Below, piece after piece: positions 40,501-52,500 of a DNA stretch of 64,000 nt. The notes beneath the pieces were generated by a model. That model saw only the letters and a list, made by a program, of their open reading frames with translations, made no database searches and was not told the origin of the DNA. The stretch comes from Cloeon dipterum (Eukaryota > Arthropoda > Insecta > Ephemeroptera > Baetidae): assembly GCF_949628265.1 (NCBI RefSeq), contig NC_088786.1, positions 4,712,001-4,776,000 of the forward strand. The letters are read 5' to 3'. Position numbers and translations under genes: made by a program. Numbering within the stretch: the first letter of the stretch is position 1; each line of letters starts with the position of its first letter.

Positions 40501-43500
40501 ACGGGAACGCTCTCTATCTCTCAAGCAGACGACTTTTTCTGGCGAGTCGCGCGGAGCACCCATAAAGCAGTGAACTTGTCTGCTGCTCATTATTCCGCAC
40601 GAGGGAAATCGTAGTAAATAATGCAAAAGTTATTCGTTTGCAATTCACAAAGAGGTCGACAATCTGACTTTATAAGGACTCGAAATCGCGACACCTTGCT
40701 TGAGACCAAAATAAAATGCTACGCAGCCTCAAGAGCAAAGCCGCATTAATTAAATTGGCACCGCGAGAACTATAATAAGGCTCGTCAACACAATGGATTA
40801 AACTTCTATTATACAAAGCAACGCTTGTTAAATTTATTGCAGAAATTCGTGACAAAGTGAAGTGGCCTGCTTCTTCGAAAATTGTTACATGAAAACATTT
40901 TTCGCGTTCTAAAGTTCTGAAGAATGGAAAATGTCGCGTGCTATAATTATTGAAACAGTGTACCGCCGCGTATACCAAAAACCATGTACGCGATCCTCAC
41001 AGCAAGGTACTGCGTTATTTATTTTATAGTTTATTCAAAATTCATATCAGACTCGAATGGAGTGCCAAAAAATCCAGCCTCGTGATAGTGTTGCGAAATA
41101 ATGACTGGCAGACGCAGCAAGGCCACTAATTATTGTTCATAGCGACCCAAGATCGTGAATCGGCTGTAAAATTGGTCAAATGTAAATAATAAAAAAAAAT
41201 CGTGACTGTCAACACACTTGCGTTGCAACAACAGCTTCGTCACCGCATGTTGTGTTTGAGGTGTGGAAAATTATTTTTTACTTCTTTGGCGGCGGCGGCG
41301 CGCGGTGATGATCTCAAGCGACCAAATAAAGCCGCGCGGGCTTATCTCATTTTTATGTTTCCCCAACTGAATGGCCGCAATTTAGCTGGCAAAACAAACA
41401 AGAGGTTGCTCTTTGCGCGGGCGACAAGTTGTTTGGTGCTTGTGAACTGAACGCACACATAAACTCTAGAAACCTGAAGCATCACACAAAGAAGAACTTG
41501 TTTTAATCCGCACACGGGATGGGATTTCAGTTTAAGCCTTTCAAAGCTGCGGCAAGGAATTCGCTTAAGCAAACGTCTGATAGCCGAGTGGTTGTTTAGG
41601 TTCAATTTTTTCTCTCTGCTGCAAATAACGCATCGTTTGATCGATAGCGGCGATTAATTGTGCTTTCGAAACAGAACTAATCAACACTAACAGTAATGCA
41701 ACTATAAAAACTTGCTCCAATTTTAGAACAATGCTGTTTTGCAAATCGAGTTCAATTGACGTAAGGTTTATTTTTGGGTTTTTGTGTCACTCACGGAAAT
41801 CTCAAAGTGAAAGAAGTCGCGAGAGGTGCTAACTAAACAAATTTGCACGTGTAATTTGCAAGTTAAATACGGCACGGACAGTCCAACAGGTTCTACTTAA
41901 CATTAAATATCGTGAATGTCAACTTGGAACAAGTTCTGCATGAAATGCAAAAGAAAATTAGCAAAAATAAATAATGACCGACACTTACAGCAAAGAAAAT
42001 ATGCTCACGTTGCCGACTTAAGTCTTGAACAACTTTTGCATGCTCTTTTACGGCTCACGTTTCTATCCTTTCAAAATTTCCCGCACACCCAGCATTTTTT
42101 CCCACACGGTTGATCGACAATTTAATTAATGCGAGTCCATTCATTGATCAGCATGAAATCAGCCGCTAAAATTGGCTCGCACCGCCGCCGACCTTCCAAG
42201 TAACGTGCGCGCACCTTCCTCCAACCGTTGTCGATTTCAAGTTAATTGATTGTGATCGACGGACGGAGTGCACGCCGCATTAATTGCAAACGGAGGCCTC
42301 ATGCAAATGAACCTAATGACCCGCAGCCAACGCGGGAATCGAATAAAAAACTTCTGTGCTGACGACGCCTACGCACTGAAAAACTGGTCAGCATATACGA
42401 GACATACCGCAAAATTTGAGCTTATTGGCATATCAAGTAAAATTGTTAATTTGAAATGCAGTTAATTTTTAACAAGTAAAAATAAATAAATTATCTAGTT
42501 GAATAAAAGAGAAAAGGACGGTGCTCTTATTTTTACGCGACTCCGAGAAAAACATTTTTTATCCGCCTGTTTCGCCTTTTGTTTTGACTCGCGGGACGAC
42601 CTGTGTGAATATGCATCGTGTCCACCTCTTGTTTAAACAAGAAATAAGTATTCACGGTGGAATACCTGGCGGCGTTTAGCGAGAGAGCGTGATGTAAGAG
42701 CAAAGGATTCGATCATCGCTCGGGTGGAAACATTACTTCACTGCTAAAATTAGCGGTGAGAAGAAGGCGCGCGAGAGTTGGGCCAACAGAGCGAGAGCCA
42801 AAGGGGCAAGGACGGGCGAACCCATTCAGTTTTCTCAGAGTAGGAAAGGAAGCATCCTTTTCATTCTGCTGTTTTCGCGTGAGCCACTCACACGCACACG
42901 TAAGCTGAAAAAGTTTGTCCGAAAAATAATCACGCGAGCCACCCTTCACACTTGTGTGCAGCGCCGCGGTGCCACTCTCCTTCCGACTCCTAAAGGGTGC
43001 TGGCTACCGCCGGCTGGATTGTGTGATGAAACAAAACGTCGCTCACTCCGCACAAGTGGGCCAGTTAAATTTACCACGCAGCGCACGCTGCACAATGTTG
43101 TGCAAACCTCACCCAAAGGGATGAATGTGCATTTTAAATAAAATATAGAAAATTATTGATTTCCATTTTTAACCAATATGGAGCGACGTACTTGAAGGCT
43201 CATTGAACGGTATCGTTCAAATTAGGCGATGCTAAACTGTTAAACTTGATTTAAGACTGCAATTCACGTTTTTCCGCTCTGATCTTCTTATGATGCACCT
43301 CTAAACAAAATTGGAAGGTGGCGGGAACGAAATAAATATTTATTAGTTCCAATCGCGCCGTTGTGTTGCTGCTTATACTCACTCGTGATTTTGTTAACAA
43401 TCACGAAAAGCTCGCTCCTAACACATAAATAACATCCGTGGAATAAGTGCATGCATTCACGATTCACGAAGTTTGTTATTTTATGCATATTTTGGGTCAC

Positions 43501-46500
43501 TGGAGCCTCACACACTTTTACTTTCGCCGCAGGGGCAGAATGCGGAAAGCGTGCACACGCGCCGCGATCGCACACAACACAATTTTGATCGTGTTACGGT
43601 TATGGCCAAAGTTTGGCAATTGAATTCTAGTTTTCGGTCGGGCCTGTAACCAGCTTGTCAGCAAACTTCATTTGCGCTAGTTTGCCTCCACATTGGCTCA
43701 TTCAAGTTTGTAGTTCAAAATAAAACTTGGCCAGCAAAATAAAGCCGTGCCATCTCATGTGTTGTTTTTCCTACGAATTCAATTTTTTTTTAAAAAAAAA
43801 AATAGCCTTTGAAATTGATAGCTGCAGTGTTAATCGATAGAAAGAATGTCAACTGTGAGAGCTTGTCTTTGAATGACCGGGCAAAATGGAGTGCATGACC
43901 GGCGCCGCTCTATATTAAATTTGTGTAACCAACGTCACGTCGCCTCGATGATGAACTTTGAGTGAGATCGCGAGTCGAAGCAAATAATTAGCTCTTGGTG
44001 GGTTTCTCGACCACATGTGTGTGGCCAGCGTCACACTTGAAGCGACCAAAGTTTAATAACACCATATAGCCAGCCTGCTTATTCATTTTCACAAAGAGCG
44101 CAATATGAGATTATAATAAGCCTCCACTTTTACGCAATAGCAACAATTTGACCGATTTTTTTCTCCGAGAATAAATGGGATCATCTGTCCTCTTCTCATA
44201 ATAATAAACTTTGTCTGCGCGGCTTGCCAGCTTTATCTTATCAACTGTGTGCTGGATATCCGCTCTTATTTGCTGGGTAAAACGCATACACCGGCCACCC
44301 CACGCCATTCATAAATCTCCCGCTCGATTCACATTTATCACAATTGGGCCCAAGCTATAATTGCCATCATCCGAAAAGCACGCGCGCGCAGCATAAATAA
44401 ATGTTCGGCAACTCAGCTCAGTGAGGTTGGCTTTGAAAGCGGAAAAAGGGTTTGTTTACCAAATAAGCATATACAAATTTAGCCGCAAAACAGTACATTA
44501 AGTCAAAGCAAAAATATTATTTTGCTTTATAAATACGAGTGAAAGAATATATAAGTTCGTTTTATGGGGAAATTGTTGTTAATCATTTTTGGGAAAGTGT
44601 TATGCTCTTGGAGTAAAATATATTTGGATAGACGTTTATCTAATTATGTTCATTTTACAAACTAGAAATCAACAACCTAACTGATTAGATACAATTTCTG
44701 TTAACATAAATTTTTCAAGTTTTGAAAATTGAAAATAATTCAATAAAATTAATAATTTATTTACTCTTGCAGCTTGTGGCAAGTGACACATACCACTGAT
44801 AGCACATTTCATTATATCTCTATTTACTTCTCTGTGGTAAAATAAATGTAATAAATTATATATAGAGACTGATTAAACGGCAGAACAGTCAAAATACATG
44901 ACTGCTTCCTCTCCCAACCGAAAACAAGAATTATTCCACATCTATTTCTTGTTAAATAGTTCAACTGAAACGCAAACAAAAAACCGGTGAAATGATATAT
45001 TTAAACGCTTTGAGCTTGATCGATAAAATCTTTTAATTTCTGCTAATTTTAACCATTATATATTGATGAATTGAGGAAGACAGAAAGGGCGACTTACCTT
45101 GGCAAGGGTGGCAAGTGCTTTGAGGTCGTCTGCGTCCTCGGGCAGGTCTTCGTGCTGGTGGGACCACGTTCGGAGTGCGTCGCTGGCGTCAAGGTAGCGC
45201 TGCCAGAGGTGTACGGCGTCCTGGTAGCGGGAACACAAAGAGCGCACCTTTCCACTCGTTAAATGCCACGCACTGACCGCCGAGGCAACGCTCTCCTCCA
45301 CTCGCTGCCGCACTTCTGGCGCGCTGCTCGACGCCAGCGGCACCGCAGCACACTGAAGTTCCGACAGCAGCTCCTCCCGCGGGCCCAGCGAGCCCACCAG
45401 ACGCTGCAAACACCGGAGGGCCCACTCGTTAATTTTTTGTTCAATGAGTTCGGGGAAATGTCAATAAACAAAATGCATTCAGAAAAACGTGTGACAATAA
45501 CTGAGCTTAGAACAAACTCGATAAAAATTTCAGGGAGATATTATACTATTTAATAATTTTAAGGTTGAATTGATAAATTTTAACTGATAAAGTTCAGTTA
45601 TAGCTTTTATATTGCATTTTTCCATCCACTGTGGATGAAGCTTGAAATAATTGTCATTTTTTTATTTTGCACCTGTACGACAACATTTTATTACGTTGAA
45701 GAAAAGCATTCAATATATATTCAAATAGCAATATTTACAACTTATGAAAAAATCTGCTTTGTGGCCATTCTTTTTAAAAAAGAGAGGTTTGTGTTTTTTT
45801 AAAAAGCCTCGATGGTTTACCGATTTTTCCCCATTGCATACGTTAAAATTGTGCTTAAAAATGGTACTGAACGTATTAACAAGTGGTCTGCAAGCCAGTG
45901 AGGTCTTGAAAATAATAAATCTGTGTTCTTTAGTCTAAAGACGGCTTGGTGATGTCATGGAAATATGCTCGCCTGCTGCTACATTATTGCTACTTTTATC
46001 TCACAAGGGAATCGTTTAGTTTCGCATCGCTTTATTTGGTCTTCCACGCGCTTTACTGAAATCACGGCCAAAAGAAAACTCCCTTTGCCCACAGGCAGAT
46101 GAAAATTTGCATTAAAACGCGTTTAAAATTCAAACAAAAGTAACGCAATAATTTAGGTGATTTATCGCTTCGTTTCGCAAGCTTTAAAGTAAAAAGAGCA
46201 GGGTAATTTATTTACCAATGTTTAAATCTAATGCTAAATAATGCACTGGATAAGGCTAATTTTTAAATACCTCAATGCAATGAATACTTTTAATGATAAA
46301 AGTTCATAAAGGATCGTAATAAAAGCAATATAGTGTCGTCAGGTCTGTGTGCACTTAAAAGTGCAAGGTGAAATCATTTCACGGCATGCAAGCAGCAGAC
46401 AAGTTTCAATCACACTCCTTTCATCGATGAAAATAGAGCTGGAGTTCTAAGAAAAGCTTATAAAATAATTATCGAACGCTATCACAATGTGTTTGTACAG

Positions 46501-49500
46501 AGAACATACAGCAAGTTTCATTTGCACCATTTCCACGACATCTGCGTGTCGATTTTTCGCTTCCAAATGAGAGAAAATCGTAAAGCTTAGCGAAACGCAC
46601 TGTAAAAATTGTCACATTTTAAACTGATAGACGAACATTAATTTAAACTCCTAGGACATTTTTCACAATGTGTTAAAAAATAGAATTGTATAAAATTTCC
46701 TACCTCAAGTCTCTCCGTGGCCACTTTGAGTTGTTCGTAATCGAGACCACCCTTGATGGTGAGCAAGTCCATCATGTAGTCTGTTTCTTGGACGCTCTGC
46801 TGGACGGACTCAAGCTTTCTATCAAAGGCGCGCCACTCGTGTTGTTTGCCTCTCAAGCGGCTGTGCACGTCCTTGAGCCGGTCTTCGAGTTGTAGGTGGC
46901 TCGATTGCAGACTGGACATTTCGCGCTCGACCCCGACAGGACTAACAGAGGCCCTCAGGCTCAGGGGCAGACTGTGCAGCGCCTGGCGCAGTTGCATCAG
47001 CTTCTGCCATTGAAGGGCCAGGTCAGACTCAATCAGCTGGAAAGGGATGGGACAGAATTAGCATAATATATAAAACATCCTGCGAGAATTTTTTTTATTA
47101 CCATGCAGTCATGGAGGGCTTGATCGACGGCCCCACTGGTCTGCTTCTCCTTTTCTTCGCAGCCGTCAAGCTTCTTGCCGATGAGCTCCTGCATGTGTGC
47201 CGACTGTGCTAAGCCTTTCACCAATGCTGAGAATTTTTCTCTCAGGGTCAGGGCCATCTCTTTTTCCTCGCCAAGCTGCAGGCCAAGTCGCCTCGATGAA
47301 TTGATCAGCCGGGACACCTCCTCCAGTTGGGCTGGGGATGCTGGTCCCAAGGCGCTCAGCTCCTCTTCCATAATCTCGCACCTCTGGAGGAGTATCTGCA
47401 ATTTATATCACACAGCAAAATATAAATTTTTCATGTTTTTTTTTAATTATAAAGTATTACCTGTAGGCGTTGTATGTACAGCAAAATGTCCTCCTCGGTT
47501 TGAATTTTCTGCGTGATTTCATTCATGGACGTGTGAACATCTTTCAGCTCAGTTTCCATTAAATGAATTTTATCCAGAACAGAGTTTTCAATGCTCAGAT
47601 TTTGCCTCATTTTAGACTGGATTGCGGTGATTTTTTCGCCTATCACCTGCCAGCGGTCCTCAAGCTGGCCTTGGAACTGTCGTTGCAGCATTTCGTCTGC
47701 AACGTGCAGAGAAACAAACGCTTGGTTCATTTGAGCAGCCGCTTCGTTCTTTGCCAGGGTGAACACCTCATATTGCGCCTTGAGTTCCTATAAAATAAGA
47801 GTGGTTATTTTCATCAAAATTTTCTCATAATATTTTCTTACCCAGAACTGTCTTGTATTAGCGTTGTTCATGTTTTGGTGCGAAAGATTTTTCAAAGTGC
47901 TCTCAGTCTCCCTAGCCCATGCTTCGATTTTTTCACTGAGATCTTCATACCGGTTCCAGTTTTGTTTGAAGGCAGTCAATTTATGCAAATTCTTTTGAAC
48001 GTTGTCTTGCAGTTTGCCAACCGCGTCCGCTTGCTCATTGTATGAGGCCTCAAGACCCCCGCAGGTCACCAGATCTTGCAGTGAGTGGGCAACGGAGGTC
48101 AATTCGATTATTCTGCAGTTGTGTGCGCTAATGTCAGCGGCTAGGGCCTGCAGATACAATAAATACATTTTTACAACTACGGCGTCTTTTTTACAATCAC
48201 TTATTTAAATATTAAAAAAATAATGGTAATAAAAGCCATCTTTACCTGATATTGAGTGATGAACTTCGGAACGTCGGTGGAGTTTACAGAATCCAACTCA
48301 GGGACCCTTTGTAGGGCCACCTTGAGCCACTCGTTCTCTTCCCTCAGCCCTTGCTCGAGGAAGGTCCACCTGGAGGCCGCCAACGCCATCCTCTGCGCTT
48401 TGCAAGCCGCGTTGTCCAAGATGAGAGATGCTTTGCAGTGCAGATTTTTATGCAGTTCAGCATGACTGCCGCGACTTTCCTCGTCCAGTTTCATGTCGAG
48501 CGACTCGAGCAGTTGCTGGCAGTGGCTCAGGTTGGCGAAGAACTTGCGGTGTTTCTGCATTTCTTCCTGTAGCTGCTCGCGGTCGTTCACCACAAGCGGA
48601 CTTTCGACCAGCACCTGCGCCACTTCAATTATTTGGGCCAGCTCGTCTATGGTCCTCTTGTACTCGTCTGTTATGGCGATCTTCTGAATGGCTTTATCTT
48701 TTTCTGCCCCAAGTTTGTGACCCAAATTTCGTGAGTTCTCGGCGACCTCATAAATGTCCAACGGAATGATGAGTTGAGGATATCGCTTCATGAGCAATCT
48801 GCCTCTTTGGATTATTTTCTTGCACCCTTGCGAGAGGGCATGATTTTCCCGCTGTGCATTTTCTATGTGCGCTAGTAGCTCATCACTTGCAATAATGCTT
48901 TGCAGGGCCTGCATATTTGATTCTACTTCTGCATACCTTGATTTTGCTTGCTCGATGCAAGTTAGCAACTCCATCCAGCTGGTGTTGAAGTTTTCCAAAT
49001 CGGACTCGCTCTCCTGAGTGAGGTCTTCGACTACACACAGGTGCTCGGTCACGGAATCGAGGCATTTTTTAATTTCAATTTGATCGATTAAAATGCCTTG
49101 GCTGTCGTCTTCCAAATAGCCACTTTGGTGCAAGGTAGCAAGGGCAGTCCGGATTTCATCGGAATTTTGTTTAATTGTTGCCAGAGCTGAGTTTTTGTCG
49201 GCAGAATCTCCCAATTCCTGGATAGTGTGCAACTGGTATTCAATTACCTCTAACCACGTTGACACTGTAGTGAGGATTGTAACTATTCGAATTTCTCGGT
49301 TTTCACCCAATTCCAGATGTGATAGATTTTCAGCTACGATCGACCGGCAATCTTCAGTGCTGGTTTCAGGCAGCTCTAAAATCAAAGAGGACCTTCTGCG
49401 TGCACAACTCTCTTTAGGTAACAGTTTCTTGTACGCGCACTTCGCAATCACATTAGACATTTGAGTTTTGGCTTCTAATGTTGCAGCTTCTGTTGGCTGA

Positions 49501-52500
49501 ATGCGTACTTCTGTCTCCAAAGTTGGCACGGGCTTTTCTGCAGCGTGCACAGACAACTCTGCAGTCTTCGCGGACTCTTCCGCGGCCTGCACGTGCACTT
49601 CTGGAACCAACACCGGCTCTTTCGCAGCCTGCAGAGGCTTTTCCGCAGCCTGCATTGGCTGCTCCGCAGCGTGCACAGGCAACTCTGCAGTCTTTGCTGA
49701 TTCTTCCGCAGCCTGCACTTGCAATTCTGGAACCAGCACAGGCTTTTCTGCTGTCTGCATTGGCTCCTTTGCAGCGTGCACAGGCACCTCTGCAACCAAC
49801 AGCGGCTCTTCTGCAACCTGCAGAGGCTTTTCCGCAGCCTGCATTGGCTGCTCCGCAGCGTGCACAGGCAACTCTGCAGTCTTTGCTGATTCTTCCGCAG
49901 CCTGCACTTGCACTTCTGGAACCAGCACAGCCTTTTCTGCTGTCTGCATTGGCTCCTTTGCAGCGTGCACAGGCACCTCTGCAAGCAACACCGGCTCTTC
50001 TGCAACCTGTACTGGCACCTCCGCAGCCTGAACAGGCACTTTAGCAACCTGCTTAGATGCTTCCGCAGCTTCCAAGAGCTCTTCTACCTCCTGCAAAGAC
50101 ACTTCTGATTCAGTCGGTATAAGATCTGCTGGAGAAACATATACTGGGGTTGACACGACTGGCACAGAGGCAAAACTCATCTGCAAAGGATCTGTAATGT
50201 CGGTGATTTCCAATACAACAGGTTGTGATAAATTTTCTGCTAAGGTGACTTTCACTGGAGCAGATTCCTCAGGCGCTGAAACGGTCTCTTCAACAATTTC
50301 TGTAATTTCCACGCTGGATTCTGGTCTTGAAATTTGGAATGTCTCTTCAGTCACGGTGGTTTGGACGTGAATTTCGTAGGCAGTGCTTTCCGATTTTGAA
50401 TCTTCACTCGGAGATACAGCCCCTTCACCTGTTGGGGATTTTGCCTTCTCCTGTTTCTGCTTTTGCTGCTTGCTTTTCTTGCCCTTCGATCCTTTTTGCG
50501 TCTGCACAACCTCAACAACGGCTTTTGGCTTCTCTGCGTTGTCGGTGTTTCCATTTGAAATTGTGACACTGGATGTGATGCTCTTTACAAGTACTTTTCC
50601 TTTGCCTTTTTTGCCCTTTTTGGACTTTGACTGAGCAGGCTCCAATTCTTCGGTATGGGTTACAGACGAGGTCTGCTCTTCCTCTTCAATCGAGCACTTT
50701 ATTTGAACATCACTCTCAGTGGAAGCTTGATCTTGCAAAAGGTTAGTACAAATTTCTAGCTCGACCTTTGGCGAGCCATCACTTATTTTGATTCTAACAG
50801 AGGGAGCTTTGCTCTCTTCTTTGCGCTCTTGTGTTGAAATCTCGAGAGATTCTGCCACCGTCGAAGGTTGTTCTGATTCAGATTTGTCAAGTTCTAGGTC
50901 AACTGGAGTATTAGGTGTAGTATCTTCCTCGATAATGTCCGTGGAGACTTTCGAAGTGGGTTGGCTCTCGCTCGGAGTTTTTTCTTTGCCTTTTCGTCCC
51001 TTCCTCTTTTTACGCTGAATTTTTGGAACTGCGCCAGTGGAAGAAGAATGTTGTTCTTCGGAATCTTGGGGAGTTATCTCAAGAGAAGACTTTTCTGTGT
51101 CCTCACTTAGTGGAACGGACACTGACCTTGCCAAGCTGGAATCCACAGTTTCGTCTTGGGTAGAAACCTCTTGTTGCTCCGGTGATGTATCAACCTTTCT
51201 TTCTCCTGAAGCAAGTTGCTCTTCCGTGTACTGGATGCTTAATTGAGGAACACTCGATTCAACCAGCTCAGTTTCTTCCGGTTCCTCGATAACCTCCTCG
51301 ATTTCTTGCACTATTCCGTCAATGATTACCCTTTTTCTGATTATTCTTTTCACCCTTTTGATGATTCTTCTTGAGGTTTGCTGCAAGACTGTGCGGATAC
51401 TTGACACAGATGTTGGCTCATAACTCTCGGCCAGATTCGCCAGTTCAAGCGGAGCATCTGAAATCTCCTGTATCACAACGGAAGAGTTGCCCTGCAACTG
51501 TTCTGGAGCTGAGGTGGACGTCATTATTTTCTGCCTGACTCTAACTTCAGTTTTTCCATCCGCGTCTGTCTGTAGTCTCTCCTCCTCGCCGACTACACTG
51601 GTGTGTGACACGACTTGGCAGACTTCGGGCTCCGATACTGGCTTGTCGCCAGTGAACACGCTCCGCGTGACGGTAGAGACCTGCGTGTTTTGCGTCAATA
51701 TCGTAGTTTTAGTTGCGGTTTTTAATATCTCGCTGGGCTCTGTTGTCAATGTGGTCGCTGCTTGTTGCACAAACTCATCCATTTCTTCTAAACTGACACT
51801 CTCCAACGGCTGCGTGTCTTGAGTGACTGTGACAGTTTCCTGACAAGGTGTCGTGTCAACTGACTGTACCTCAGGTGGAGGAGTGAAGCCACTCTCAAGT
51901 TTAAACGGCAATTTTTCAGTTGCACTTTCCTTTTCATCTTTTTCTGCTAGTTCCTGAGGAACAGATGCAAATGCATTGCTTGTAGATGCCTCTTGTTTGT
52001 CTTCTTTTCCCTTTTTGCCCTTTTTCTTCCTCTTAGACTTTCCTTTGCTATCCGTTCTGGCCGTCTCCTCTACAACAGCGACCTCGAGGTGAACTTGAGC
52101 ATCAGCATCTGTAGACATGTGGATGGAGATTTCTGGCGATGTTGTCTCTGCGAGGGAAGGCGGCTCTGATGAAATTTCAGATACACTTGCCTCTTCAGCC
52201 ATCGGTATTTCAGGCGTAGAGTGCTCGCTTTTTTCTTGCAACACGGCTTGCACGGTAATTTCTTTCACTTTAGGCTCTGCTACTTTTGTTTCAGTTTCAA
52301 CCGGCATTACCTGTTCGGTTGGTTGAACTTCAACACTCTCTGCAGGCGATTTTCTAGAAGCAGCTGCGAGCATTTCCTAAATGGAAAAGATACAAAGTGT
52401 TAATGATGTGATTTATTTTACCATCAACAAGAATAAAAGTGAAAATAAATTATAAATCAATTAATATATAATAAGTGGTATATATATAGAGTTAAAAATA

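Noticed and set aside
49478-50044. Plus-strand Ala/Leu/Gln-rich open frames of 176-188 codons
   Set aside because: Shadows of the coding 21-bp tandem array, open only because the repeat has no stops in any of these frames.
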